A stretch of DNA of 64,000 bases. Source: Pterois miles. Taxonomy: Eukaryota > Chordata > Actinopteri > Perciformes > Scorpaenidae. Every line of letters begins with the position of its first letter. The stretch's first letter is position 1. This document shows, piece by piece, positions 14,301-26,800 of the stretch. Under the pieces are notes generated by a model that did not search any database, was not told the origin of the DNA, and saw only the letters and a list, made by a program, of their open reading frames with translations. The translations under genes were made by a program, and so were the position numbers. Location: the NCBI GenBank assembly GCA_947000775.1, contig CAMQGK010000299.1:4167501-4231500 (forward strand), in the 5' to 3' direction.

Positions 14301-17095
14301 TCATATGAAACCAGTATTTTTGAACTACAACACGATACAACATAAAAATTGCAAATTAAGTTAATCCATTAAAGAAATTAGTGGCGTTAAAATGAATTGG
14401 CATTAATGTGTTATTATTGTGTTAACAGCCCTAATAATTAGTTTTCTGCACTGGAATGTCCCCAGTTATCACAGTCCCCCTTAACACCATCACTGCCCAC
14501 TCAAAGCAGTCAACTGACTACTTTACTACTTTACTACCTTACTACTACTGCTTTCCACAACAGCTGTCAGTCTTTGTTATAAGTCCTTTGAAAATGAATG
14601 TGTCTAAATAAGAAAGGCTCGCATTATTACAGCTTTAGTGTTGACTCTAAAGTAAAAGTAAGCGCCATTTAATTCTACCATATACTGTAAGACGAGTAGC
14701 GTCACAGTGAACTACATTTGCTAAGAACTGTAGCAGTGAGTCATTTTGAACTACACACACAGGCATATCTGTACTGCTGTAATCCATTATTTACATCAGA
14801 CAAGTATGATGAGTAGGAAATTTATTTTAGGGTGCAGATCAAACCCTCATCATGAACCCAATTTCTTTCATTTTGATTGTTTTTTCAGTTTTATCCTGAT
14901 TTGAATTTGATTGAATTTGATCAATTCTCGCGTAGCGTTAGAGACAGGTAGTTGTTTATCAGATGAGGTCTATGTGTCTGTGCATGAATGTTCCTGTTGA
15001 TGCAGCATTAGGGGCAAACGTGAAGGAGGAAGTGCAGAGAACTGACTGAGGCCTTATCTGCTGACGCTGTGACCTGTCTGTCCGGCTTGATGTCGGCTTG
15101 GTGCTGGTCTGCCTGACATGGATGTGTTTGGACTTCCCATTCCATGATTGAGCCTTGAATTCCAGGAAGTGTTGAGTTAGCACTTTTTCTCTGTTTTTCC
15201 TTCTGTGGTGTGGGCTGATCTCATCCTCTCTCCTCTACTCATTCATACCAGTTCACTGCTGACAGGAACCTAACACTATGACCTTTATATTCTCTCGTTT
15301 CTGTTTACCAGACATTTGGAGACTCATCGCTAACTCACCTCCCTGTTAATGAAGATGCATTTTTATGAAAAATATGGGCATGTTTCTCATGCACAAACAT
15401 TTTTGGAGCTTTCAAAGTCTCAAACAATGTGCTTTTTGCAGTGATTCAACATTTATTGTTAGTAAATGCAACCAAAAGGTGTGTTTGCTCTGCTAACTGT
15501 AGCCATATTCAGGATAGGAATATATGTACTGGACTGGGGATTAAGAATCTAACAGGATTAGCCACCCCCACCCTCCTCTGTCCTGCCCGTGTCCCCACAC
15601 ACATTTGGCCCTTGGACAGTCAGCAGGACTGTCTGTTGGCCGTTGCTTAGCCTCAAATCTGATTAACCCACTCGCTGTCCACCATTTCTGCTAGAGTCTT
15701 TCGGGTGGCACAGACGATGCAACATCAGTCATGTGGCACCGACTGGCAGCTTATTAGCACCACAGACTTTTCAAAAGCAGACCCGTTTTGTTTTCTCCAA
15801 ACTGGAGAGGGGTGTTTTTTTGTTTTAAATCGGTGTAACCTGTGAAACTTCAGAATTCCACTCTGGTTGTCTGGTGTTTTGACTCCAGCTGCACCACGGC
15901 TTTCACGCCAGGGCAGTGGAGGGCGATCAAAAATGCGTTCTCTCTCGTCGCCGTCCCTCTGTGTGAGGGACCTCAATGTGGGGCCAAGTAGTAAGAGCCT
16001 GAGTACGGGGTAAGTGACTCCGAAATCAGTTGTGTTACTGTTTAACCAGGTAAGGCCAATGTTTGCTGCAGCTGAAACTGCATTGTTGTCTGGTTAAAAG
16101 AGACTGAAGATGAGGTGTAATGTATGATTTTAGATTTTCACACTCTAAATGATGGTGATGTTTTAGCTTTGAAACAGACAGATGCGTGTCTTTTGTCTTG
16201 TAAACAAACTAAATGGGCTTCGTCATTGTGTGCTGAGAAGGCAAAGCTTTTCTGCTGATTTGGACATCCTCGTCCTGTGAGTGCTCAAGGCATCTAACAT
16301 TTCCTGTTGGGCAACAAGAAAGGCCAGCTTTCCAGCTTTCCTGTTAGAGGAATATCAAAGACTATTTACCGACACTTCAAAATTCACAGCAAGGACTTCC
16401 AGATCCATCCCAGTGGGGTTTTGTTGAGTTGTGTAAGATATCCAGCCAATTATGAAAGTCACAGCCCTTTCTGTCAGCGCGTTTGGGAACATCTTTTAAG
16501 CTTGACCCGAAGGCTCCTCTCACGTGACTCAAGTGTTCCTATCGTGGTTTTGCATTACCGGCAAGGCCCAAGGCACTCTGTTTCAGCCAAAGCAGACTTT
16601 GGGATTAATGTGAATTAACAGATTACATTTGAAGACAAGTGATCGTCAAACTTGTCCAGATTGCTGCTGTTCCTCAGGGGAGATTAATTGTCCCTGTTCG
16701 GGATTTACAGTAGTCTAGGCTCTAGTCATTTCCAGGCTTCTGGGTACAACACACAAGCAACTTTTTATCCATGCAATATGATACAAGTACCTTCACTCTA
16801 GCTTTAAGACTGAGCCTGCTGCAACCTCTGAGAGACAGAATGTCCATCGCATTGTCAAGAACTTGATAGTTTATGTAATAAAAGTATGTCTCAATACAGT
16901 ATTTCTACACAAAATTCCATGATACTATGCTGTGTCTATTGCCCCCACCCCCAAAGGGCCTTGTTTGGTTTGGCTTAGGCTGAGCTTTTGTAAATGATGG
17001 TTACGTGGATGTTTATGCCCAGTCCCGCATCCATTTTTATCCTGTCTAAACTTGACACATTTCCCCTATTTTTGGCTGGCCTGGAGTTAATTAAG

Positions 17096-17129
<34 letters not shown>

Positions 17130-20100
17130 ATACACTAGTGAGCACACACTTAATACAGTAATCTGTTCTCATGTGCCCCTCAGGTTTTCCCTGAACTCTG
17201 AGCTCCATAACCACTCGTTGGTGACGGTCATCGGCGGAGAGGAGGAGCACTTTGAGGACTTTGGGGAAAGCAACACCTCAGAGTTGCTATTGGAAAGCGG
17301 CGTGGAGGGGACTGAGGGGGAGGGCGAGTCCCCGCTCGCGCAGCCACCGGAGCAGATCAATGGCTCGTCACTGCTCTCTCCCAGGTATGGACTCATCTTC
17401 CCTACACAACTGAACGAAGTTTAAACTATTTACATGTTGAACTCTAATCCTGTGTGAAGTCATTATGAAATGTAGGCAGCCTGAAGATTCAATGTGAATC
17501 TAATTTTTGCTAGGCTTTGTTTTTTTTTTTATCAAACCTTCTTGATAAGAGGAGTGACAGTGATACATTTTCAGCTGTATTATCTAGGTCTAAGTGCTCC
17601 TAGTTACATTCTTCAGAGCAAATGTTTTTCTTTCAACAAAGACATTGAGGTCAAACGTTGATAAGAGCTATCTGGAGATGTCCATCCAGCCCTTATCTGC
17701 CTCCTTTTCTGACGAAGGGCAAAGATAAAGGAAGTGTACACCAAGTTCATTCCATCAGTCTGTTGCAAAATATTTAAAATGTGAATACTGAGCTAAATCC
17801 TGTCTCTGAAAACTGTGCCTCCTTTTATTCGCCCTTGTCCTATGATCCCTGAGTAGTCTAGAGTGAATGTTTTACGCTCACACTGTTAAAGTCTTAAAGG
17901 TAGCACCTGTTGCCAGGCCCTCTGGGACAGACAGAAGGTAAATGTTTTGTTGCAGACACCCTGAGGACTATCTAACAAGCTTTACCTCAGGGCTACAGAT
18001 ACAGGTTGACTTTAGCAGCATGACTTGTCCAACAAACATGAACATACAGTCAAATGTCTACACATACACACATTCCTCTCTATGGCACCAGCCTTCTGTG
18101 TTGTAGCCTTTTCCCAGTCATCCCCCCCCCTTCCTCTGTTTTCATCAGAGCCAGATAATGCGTAATTCCCACTTGGGTGATATTTCTGTGATTTGCCTTG
18201 CCAGGAAGCTCTTAACAACTAAGTGCCTACCAGTTTTTGTTGCCCATTGACAATACGGAAATAAGCTGGTTTTACTGGGTTGGCACTAATAGTAATAATC
18301 CAGGCACAACCTTATTGTTTAGGATTTTTAGGAATCTGTTTGGTATGTTTGGATACAGAAAAGTCTTAAAGGATGTTTTCCATCCTTTCCATCCTCAAAA
18401 CAATCAAACTTCTATTTGTGTAGCACCTTTACACAGGTTAGTGCAATTCACAAGACAAAAGAAAATAAGACCGAACAAGTGTGGACTGGGAAAACAGAAA
18501 GGAACAAAAACGGATTAGAAATTTAACAACTCGATCATTTGAGACCGATGCACACAAGACAATAAAATGATAAAAAAAGGTAATAAAATATAATTAAAAC
18601 CTATAATAACAGTAATAGTAGTAAAACGGTGTGAAGTAAAACTAGATGAGTGATTAATAAAATACCAATAAAATATATTACAATTTTACAACTCAAATAC
18701 TTAAAAATAAGTGAATAAAATAATAAATGATATTCATAATCAAAGTTGAATAATCAAAGTGTATTTCAAAGGATCGTTGAGAACGATTAATTGTAAATTA
18801 TTGAAGTTCAGTCAGTGAATTACATGCAGTAAGTGAAAGATTACATGGCATTCAAGTTGGTGGTGGTTAGGCTAAAAAAAAAAAAAAAAATCATACAAAA
18901 AAAATAACTGCATCCCACAGACTTCTCCCACTCAGTGTGAATGCGTCACTGAGTTTTGAGCCAATCATGCTCATTGTTGGCACATGTAGCAGTGCTGCCT
19001 ACACACACGCCCCCACATTTATCTATCTACATATCGCAGCGCTTTGACTACACGAAAACATGGCTGGGTTGCCTCTGTTCAACACAAAAACACACATCGC
19101 TGTAAGCATTATTTAACAGTCTTCCTTCACACTGTCAGGGAGAAAAACAGCTCAGTACAACGGCACATATGACTACCAAGTGACACTCACTCAAAGTCTG
19201 CCCCGCCATGTTTTCTGCCTACATAAACAGGAACCTGTGCCAGCATGTTGCATAATTCAGACCTGACTCTCTCCCTGAATGAACAATTGGCTGGCAGGAG
19301 GTGATGTGAGGAGAGGGCACAGACTCCAAACTGAAATAATCATCTGTGTTTCTTTTGTTGTTGTTGATTTATTTGACTGAACTGTAACCATTCTGTAGGT
19401 TTTCTTAGCTCAAGGCAAAGATGCCAAACTTGAGTACACAACAATGTTTGGCAGCAGGGAAAGAAAATCTCATCGGCGTTGAATTCTTTCTCTGTGAATG
19501 TTTTGTCTTGTTACACTATCCAAAACAAATCACAGCCACACTGCTGTCTGTCTCAACGTCTCCTTCCCGCTCACACTCTTTCAAACTCTCCTCTGGTTGG
19601 ATTTCACTAACACCGTCCTGCACCGCCCCCAGAGGTGTTCCTGTCCCACCTCAGCACACCCCCTTCTTGTTCGTCACTCACCACTACTTCCTCCTCCTCT
19701 TCCTCCCCTGTTTTCCTCTATTCCAGTGCACCTGCTCCTCTCCCTGACTGCTTTCAGAGCTTCCTCAGGGAGGAGGCGCTGGACTTTTTCTGTAGCCAGT
19801 GTCACAAACAAATAAGTCGTCTCGAGGACCTCTCCACGCGCCTCAATTTCCTAGAGATGACTAGGTAACGCGTCATTGACAACCCACTCCGACTACAAGC
19901 TGTGTGAATGTGTTTGCAGTGCTGAATAGATAACAGTATCACGCATGTTCTCATGATGTGTGCATGCTGTGTTGGACTGGCAACAACATGGTGTTATGTT
20001 ATGTCCCAGATTGTGCTTTCACACATGCATTATGGTTTATTTTGTGGGTGTGTTTTAAGCCCACTGTTCAAATTCTCTCTTTTTGTGTGTGAGTTGCAGT

Positions 20101-23100
20101 ATGTTAATATTTCATATTTAGTATTTATTCATTGATGGAAAAAACTCTGTGGATACGATGCACTTTTTAAACTCTTAAGCTCTTTCCCATTTTAACGATT
20201 CGTACAAATTAGGATTTGTCACTTATGCATGATAAACATTTTGCTCATCTGAAAACAAGCTTTAAAAATTGAGTGTAGAAATATGAAGTAATAACGGTAT
20301 CACCGGTGAGTGGCTTCCAGTAATGTCATTATCCTCGTGCTTCATTTGAGTTGTTGCAGATTGACTGCTGGTAGTGGAGTAAAGCTTTCCAAACAGCCTG
20401 CTTTTATCGGAACAGACTTGCTGATCCAGGATTACTGACCAGTAGCTGTATTACTGAAACTTATTAATAGTGAAACCCTATTTGATGTTTTCACTAACTG
20501 AATATGCAGTAGGGCATGATTCAGAAGTTTAGAAAGCTTTAAAACTCTTATTTTAGTTTGTTTTTTTGTAAGTTTCTATAATGCTGTCACAGGTCAGAAC
20601 TGATCCTAAATCAGTACTTAGTTAGACACTGTTAATACACGCCGTGGTGTTTGTGTTGCTGTGATGTGTGAATGTCCTGTAGCTTTAGTTTCAACAACAA
20701 AAAAACAGTGATTCATCAGTAAAGAAGCACTTGAAAATGATATTATTTTTCTGTGGGGCTTGTCTACTGGCAGAGAGAGGGACGGGGGAGGTAGGGGGGT
20801 AGATAGGACTAATACCAGGGATGGTGTCTCTTTCCTTTATCCTTTTTTCTCTTCCTGACCATTTTTCCTGTTGTTCTGTCCTCCATCCAGCGCTGGCAAG
20901 AGGCTGTCCAGCAAGAAAGTAGCAAGGTAAGCAAAGCAGTGACTTTGGTTTCAGTGTGATTATTATTGGTGCACAAAAAACAGCAATTTGTCAAATGGGA
21001 ACTGGCTCTAGGGATTTATGTTTTTTTTTTTTTTTTCGTCTTCACGTGCAGACATCTCCTCCAGAACAACTCGATGACGCTGGACACTATGAGCGACTTG
21101 ACGCGGGACATCCTGGAGCTCGCTGACAATGACATCACAGACAAGGTGAGAGCTCGTCTGATAATTTTTCACATCCCTCTGGTTACACACATTCATACCT
21201 GAGAGCTACCCCAGTTTTCACCTGTTGTAGTAGTTGTTAAAGGAGCATTTCATATTGACAGTTAAATAGATACATCAGTACTGTTAATGCATTAGATAAC
21301 TCGTAGAATACAGACATTTTTTTGTGTCACAAACTTGAAACATACACTTTTCCCAGGTGCTCCTCCTGGAGCGTCGAGTAGCTGAGCTGGAAAAGGAATC
21401 CGAGTCGTCGGGGGAGCAGCACGCACGGCTACGCCAGGAGAACCTTCACCTGGTGCACCGGGCCAACGCCCTGGAGGAGCAGCTGAAGGAGCAGGAGCTC
21501 CACGCCGACGAGCAGCTACAGCAAGAGACCCGCCGTCACAAGGAGGCCCTGACCAAGCTGGAGAGGGAGCGGGGGCTAGAGCTGGAAAACCTGCAGGCCA
21601 GGTGAGCAGAAAAGACGGGTTACGTTTAGAATATCTTTGATGGAAACATGTATAAAGTCTGCACATGGTGCCTGGTTTATTAAACACAGTTTTGTCTCTG
21701 TGTATATTATTTTGATGTAAAAAAAATGCCTAGAAATGACAAAAAATGACATCTATTTGGCATCAGCTATTTATATACTTTGTGATCATTTTAACTGGAT
21801 ATTTACAACAAAATCAGTCAGTGTTTGCTACTCTAAGAAGTTTGTACTTTTTGGGGTTTACTGTATTAGATATTATTTGATGTTATATTACAAACACAAT
21901 TGTTCACATGATGTCAGTGGTTGACATGTTGTCTGTTGGAGGAATCATGGCTCTACACTGCCACCCTCTGGCACTAACCTGCCACTGAATCTAAGCTATC
22001 TCCCTGTGGTGTAGCATTGTTTACTATCAACAAACAGCCAGTGCCAGTTGTTACTGTGTGGTTGTACTTTAGGTTTCTGATTAGGATTTGTGTTTTGCTT
22101 CTCAGACTTCAGCAGCTGGACGAGGAGAACAGCGAGCTGAGGTCCTGCGTTCCTTGTCTTCGAGCAAATATCGAGAGGCTAGAGGAGGTGAGAGCGACAA
22201 TCTCATGTCTCCTGGTTTGCCTTCATTGGTCCGTTCTCATCTCACTCCGCTTCATCCTCACCTTTGCTTTTTTACTTTCCAGGAGAAGAGGAAGCTGCAG
22301 GATGAGACAGAAGCCATGTCTGACAAGCTGCAGGAGGAGGCGGAGTCCCGCAGGAAGATGGCCGACAAGCTGAGCCATGAGCGCCACCAAAGCCAGAAGG
22401 AGAAGGAGTGCACTCAGGAGGTGGGTCTGGTTTCTCTATGTACATAATAAACAGCACTCTGCATGCAAAATGTTACAGCAGAGTGTTGAATTTGACGATG
22501 CGGTCATGTGTGAAATGATCCTGTCTAAATTAATCAAGTGTCTTTGCTTCCTAATAACTTCACTAACTGACGTCTCTTGATTTGTTTGTATCTCAGCTCA
22601 TTGAAGACTTGCGTAAACAGCTCGAGCACCTACAGCTGTATAAGCTGGAGGCTGAAGCAAAGAGGGGGCGCATACCTGGAGCAGGGCTGCAGGAATATCA
22701 GACCCGTACCCGTGAGGCCGAGTTGGAGCAAGAGATCAAACGACTCAAACAGGTAGCACGCACATTCTGAGAATCCTCAATTTTTTGTCGTGTTTTCTCT
22801 TTCTATCACTCTAACCGTACTGTTTTTATGATTTTATGGTTTTACTACGTTCGACTTAAACTCTCCAGGACAACCGCAGCCTGAAGGAGCAGAACGACGA
22901 GTTAAACGGCCAGATCATCAACCTGAGCATCCAGGGAGCCAAGAACCTGATGTCGGCCTCTTTCTCCGACTCCCTGGCAGCTGAGATCAACAACGTGTCT
23001 CGTGTAGAGGTAGGTTTCAGAAAACAGGAAAGATGTTGTGAAACATATTCATTGTCAGCTCACCTTTTATTTGAATTTAAAGGGAACAGCAACTCCGCCG

Positions 23101-23866
23101 TTAGCAGATAGCACTGATGTAGGTTATCAAAGTTAGCTAAACACTAAGGTTATGAATACTGTAAAAGCTAGCACTAGCTGAGGTCGAAGTTAGCTGTGCT
23201 GAATTTGGAAATTGTTGGAAGGGTTAGCTTGGATTTTCTGAAGTGTGGCTGTAAGTATACTCCCATGTTCTGTTAGGTAAAATTACTGCTTTTGTAAATG
23301 TAGTCTGGTACCTTTGAAGAGAGGGAGCAGCATAAAAATGTTTGTAGCAACCTAAAAAAAAAATCATAAAAATATCATATGATATATTAAAAAAATCAAT
23401 ATCCGTTTGAGTGTACGCCATGTTTACAATATTTTCTCTGCTTTACCTTGCCATCAAACAGCCCTTTCGGTTGGGAACTGAAGCCGTTATATCAGTCTTC
23501 AATGCCACCAGACTCCATTCACAAAAACAGTAATTTTATCTTGCATAACACCAGAGTTGCTGGTCTTAGTTTGGATCTGAAAGTCACACAATAACACAAA
23601 CAAACGTGACGTCCACAGCAAGCTGGGGAATCTACAGAATGACATCCAAACCTCATAAAAAAAAAAAATAATAATAATAATAATAATAATGAACCTTTTA
23701 ACAAAGTGTTTTTCACTTTTATCTCCACTGACTTGTGTTCTTCTGTTTCTAGTTGATGGAGGCAGTCCACAAACAGGAGGAGATCAACTACAGGCTCCAG
23801 GACTACATCGACAAGATCATTGTGGCCATCATGGAGTGCAACCCCTCCATCCTAGAGGTCAAATAG
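5329..23866 (+). CDS. rab11fip3: Rab11 family-interacting protein 3, 3' fourteen coding exons (5' partial)
   Basis: Coding exons: 5329-5422, 9405-9481, 12748-12920, 15917-16009 (tentative), 17184-17384, 19727-19864, 20891-20926, 21052-21145, 21357-21601, 22106-22187, 22283-22420, 22597-22752, 22869-23009, 23753-23866 (stop TAG). All junctions keep frame and total 594 codons including the stop. The first exon encodes the second half of an EF-hand region (DPSGLGVISFEDF). An acidic Ser/Thr-rich linker follows (TDSAYLGSESTYSECETF; VTVIGGEEEHFEDFGE). From 21357 onward the protein is a long coiled coil (LEKESESSGEQHARLRQEN onward), ending in the Rab11-binding domain with core YIDKIIVAIMECNPSILEVK. 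The protein is known as a Rab11/Arf6 effector on recycling endosomes, delivering membrane to the cleavage furrow. The choice of FIP3 over its paralogue FIP4 rests on the EF-hand, linker and C-terminal residues and on 16p13.3-type synteny. The N-terminus lies outside the window. Confidence 0.93.
6700..7210 (+). repeat. hAT-like MITE, 5'-truncated copy
   Basis: It belongs to the same family as the intact element at 44446-45064. Shared words include CAATTAACAACAC, GGAAACCCTCACAGGTAC, CTGTCAGTGTGTCAGTGTGC, the CCAGTATCTTTACTCTAGC segment and the right terminus TTTGACAGCCCTA. The left inverted repeat is not recognisable, so the left border is approximate. Confidence 0.7.
7240..7322 (-). repeat. 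L2/Maui-like LINE 3' fragment
   Basis: The run CCATCCATCCATTATCTTATCC followed by CAGGGTCGCGGGGGTGCTGG and a GATCCCAGCTGACACTGGGC stretch is the antisense form of the 3' end of abundant fish L2-type LINEs. Only the tail is present, as in a 5'-truncated insertion. The name is assigned from memory of the family consensus. Confidence 0.6.
9482..12747 (+). other. rab11fip3: rab11fip3 intron
   Basis: Donor GTGAGC at 9482, acceptor ATTGCAG before 12748. It contains a partial hAT-family copy (about 10840-11100). The human FIP3 linker appears to have a few extra residues (around FVTYEA) just before NEVTDSAY, and I could not find an in-frame microexon for them here. Confidence 0.7.
10840..11100 (+). 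repeat. partial hAT-family repeat copy
   Basis: It shares AATATTCAAATACAC, ACTGCATGTGATTAGCATAA, GTGGGCATGTCTGTAAAGGG and AGACTCGTGGGT with the copies at 14060, 42150 and 53410. The terminal inverted repeats are not seen. Its left part is shared with the 53395-53740 copy, suggesting that these two form a subfamily. Confidence 0.65.
13860..14433 (+). repeat. hAT-like MITE copy
   Basis: The copy runs from a GATTAATCACAAG left side through CAATTAACAACAC, GGAAACCCTCACAGG, GTGGACATGTCTGTAAAGGG and CTTGAGGTCAGAGGTCAG to the right end GTTAACAGCCCTA. The order matches the 44446-45064 element, read in the opposite orientation. The left terminus is eroded. Confidence 0.7.
15917..16009 (+). CDS. rab11fip3: tentative 93-nt cassette exon of rab11fip3
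   Basis: The segment between acceptor GGGCAG and donor GTAAGT begins by completing a codon left at phase 2 (AG+T) and ends at phase 2 (GG). It therefore fits exactly between the exons ending 12920 and starting 17184. It encodes 31 residues rich in Ser and Arg (RSLSSPSLCVRDLNVGPSSK) with no stop. Flanking exons also join in frame without it, so it would be a symmetric cassette. The polypyrimidine tract is weak, and I do not remember an equivalent in the human protein. Transcript evidence is lacking. Confidence 0.45.
16760..16920 (+). repeat. repeat fragment related to the 1197-1720 element
   Basis: It contains ACCTTCACTCTAGCTTTAAG, AGCCTGCTGCAACCTCTGAG and a STOP-rich tail (ATAGTTTATGTAATAAAAG, CACAAAATTCCATGATAC). 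These parallel 1575-1695, so this is the right half of that element type. Ends are not preserved. Confidence 0.5.
17095..17129. repeat. (GTT)n microsatellite
   Basis: About eleven GTT units lie 54 bp upstream of the acceptor of the 17184 rab11fip3 exon. Length changes here could affect the spacing of the branch point from upstream intronic sequence. Confidence 0.9.
17385..19726 (+). other. rab11fip3: rab11fip3 intron
   Basis: Donor GTATGG at 17385, acceptor TATTCCAG before 19727 with a long C/T-rich tract (about 19670-19726). The middle (18400-18900) is A-rich with several A runs. No exon or intact mobile element was recognised. Confidence 0.7.
19727..19864 (+). CDS. rab11fip3: symmetric 138-nt rab11fip3 exon encoding a CxxC segment
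   Basis: The exon is phase 2 at both ends and encodes 46 residues containing LDFFCSQCHKQISRLEDLS, that is C-S-Q-C followed by a short amphipathic stretch. From memory, the paralogue FIP4 has a matching YCSQC segment at the same relative place, whereas canonical human FIP3 does not. The fish gene would thus retain an ancestral exon that mammals skip or lost. With only one CxxC pair seen, metal binding is not shown. Coding status is well supported by frame, borders and similarity to the paralogue. Confidence 0.8.
23657..23690. repeat. A-run plus (ATA/ATAAT)n microsatellite
   Basis: An A run passes into about eight AAT units, lying 62 bp upstream of the last rab11fip3 coding exon. Simple-sequence tract, no other function visible. 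Confidence 0.85.
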
Positions 23867-26800
23867 ATGCCATGCAGCCAGATGGCCAGCGCACAGTGAC
23901 TCCTCAGGCTGTTAAAAATATTGGAGACTTAAGAGAAAACTACCAAGAGAGGATGTAAAAATATTCACACATCATTTTGGTAGGAAAACAACAACGCACT
24001 CAACTCATCCAACTCCCCTGCCCCCCAAAACAATGATTTAATTAAGATTTCTAAGAAGGCCATGGCTGTCAGTGAAAAATAAGCAGTTTTCAGTTCAATA
24101 TCCCTTTGAGTCTTTGCTTATATGTGAGTGTATGTGTTAACCCTCCTGAGTACACTTGGGACCTGGTGACCTCCATGTATTTGGCTAGAGGGACCCGAGT
24201 CTTCCCTGTGCGTGAGTGAATATGTAAATGTATGCAAGAGGTCAGTATCACAAAGAGTAGACAATAATCCCCCCCAGAAAAACTGTCAATGTTTGATTGA
24301 GCTAAAAAACAAAACAATCAGACAATTCTACAGTACCGAAAGGCCTTAAATGAAAGGTGGTTCAAGTATTCATTGATTATGCATGCCATACATGCCTCAG
24401 TTCAGTCTGTGAAGTGTTAACTGGGATGATGGTGGTATGTGGGCTGTGATCTCCTGAACCAGGCTGAATCGTGTTTTAATCACAAAACCGTATGAAGCGC
24501 TGGGCAGGAGATCGGAGCGGTAGCTTCCTTTTTTGAATTTAATGTGTTAAAAGCTTGTGGTGCTGCCTACCAGTCCCTATATTAGTGTGTTCTGTCCTTT
24601 AACCAAGTTCTTTCCAGCGAACCCAAGTGAGGGACGTTTCTAGGGGTCGAGGATGAGAAATGCCCTGAGGGTTTTTGTGTGTGAAGTGTTTTTTTTTTTT
24701 TTTGCGCAGTGTTATTTTAAAGGTTCTGAAAAAGCTTGGTGACACTTGTCAGTAAAATAAGCTTCAGTGTCACAAATGAAAGAACTGGGTGGTTTATAAG
24801 TTGCTTCATCTCATTTTTTGTTTTTTTTTTACAATGAAACAGGGTCCTGGAGCTCAGATGGGCTGGAAACCTCAAGTGGATAAAACACTACATTTCCCAT
24901 CATTCCTTGGCACAAATATTAAATAACTCAAACTGATCTCACTAGGTGCAGACTGAGTACTGTGACTGACAAAATATAACCTGCTCACACTGACACAATC
25001 ACTTTGTAAACTGTCCAGACACTTGAACTAAGCATGAAGGGAAACTGATAAGTGATTCTGGGAATTGTAGTGTATTTTATTTTCGTATTTTTTAATAGTA
25101 CAGCCCACCTGACCCTAGTGTTCTCTTGCTGAGTGAAAGTAATGGGGAGCAAGCTTATCCAGGTAATCAACTTTTTTTTTTTTTTTTTCACTGCACAAGT
25201 GATTTATTGTTGGTAAAAATGTTATTGAGACTGAAAAAAATGCATTTGACAAGCTGTATGTGAATAATCAAATGGTTGTACTTTGCACTAAGTTTTGATT
25301 TCTTCTATGTTTTGTTGATAGAAAAAAATGTTTATTGTGAAGGGATCAATTTATAAATGGTCGTTATGAAGCCCGTGTGATAGTGAGTGGGATTTCCACT
25401 CACACTCAAGAAGAAAAACGCACCACACTAATTTTAACATCATATCAAATTGGAAATATTCAAGAAAACTACATTTTGCAGCCATGTCTGAAGATGAGTT
25501 TAGTTACATATTGTATTTTTTCAGCCATCAGGAGTTCAGATGAGCTTTTTGTGGGCTGTTGGCCAGTTTGATGGTTTTCCAGACCAGATATTTATATATA
25601 ATACTGAAGAGATGTGGCAGACTTTGGTAGCAATAATGCTTTGCAAGAAAGTGGACATTGGTGGAGGGCAGATGAGACAAACCTGCTCTTTATTTCTTCT
25701 GCTGAAGGAAACTGCTTTCACAAAGGTGTATGGACGGTTTTGGACTGATGCCGTGCTTATCGGTACTTCACATCCATCATGTTTGGACTCTGGACGTAAA
25801 ATACCGACCAGAAATCTTGACGGATTTCTAGTTGAAGGGAAGTCGGTGGAGGTTGTTTTTTGTCCAAACAGCATGGCATTCTGCACCAGTATGCTAAGAA
25901 TAATTCCTATTTTTCACCCTGTTTCACCTCTGCGTCACTGCTCTCCTTCACCTGCCACTCCATGGATAAAATGGCCTTGGATGTAAATGACTTGTAAAGT
26001 TTTTTCTACACTCATTCTAGAGTCTAGGTATTTTTATAGTCTGAAGAAAAGAACATTTCTTCTTCTCGTTTGATGCTGAGAGACAGCTGCCTGTATTCTT
26101 CTCTAGCATGTAGCGTGTACAGTATCTGTTTTTTGTTTTAAATCACATGCAGATATTTATTCATCATTTGACACAAACGACAACTCACACTCTGTGATCT
26201 GTTCTGCTGAAGATATCTTTGTACATTTTTTTTGAATTCACAAGGGGGGAGATTAATTCTGGTGGGGGATTTATTGATTTCAGAGAAATGTGTAAAGCAT
26301 TTGTCTTTGGGTGACTCAACCATCGTGTGCGAAAGCTTGAGTGTGACCTGCTCGGCGCGGGTCGTTTGTTGAGGTCGTGGCGCTCTTCCATAACACTGAC
26401 GTCGCTGTGACCTCCTCAGGGTTGTGATGTTAGACATAATGGCAGAGTCTGCAGTTTCTACTGTTGTCTTCCCAGGTGGAGTCACATGGTCCTGCATGGA
26501 AACACCAAATTTTATTGTATATCTCTGATTCAGTCCTATGTTTTGACTGACAAATCATATGCTATAATTTCCATTAGTGGAGTTTTGAGACCTCACAATG
26601 TCAACACATGCCATCTTAAACCTCATACCAAGGTTTTGCTTAGAGTCCTGCCTTTTAGTGTGGCAGGTTTGCCCCTACAGATTTAATACATTACAAACAG
26701 GATATGGGTTGATAACTTGAACACAGCAGGCTATACTACACTTAATTCTCTCCCTGCTTCATATTTTCGACAGATGGTTTGGGGACTACGGCAACAGAAC

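Noticed and set aside
25540..25986. 148-codon open frame in the rab11fip3 3' UTR
   Set aside because: No recognisable domain, composition like the flanking DNA, and an almost equally long frame on the opposite strand.
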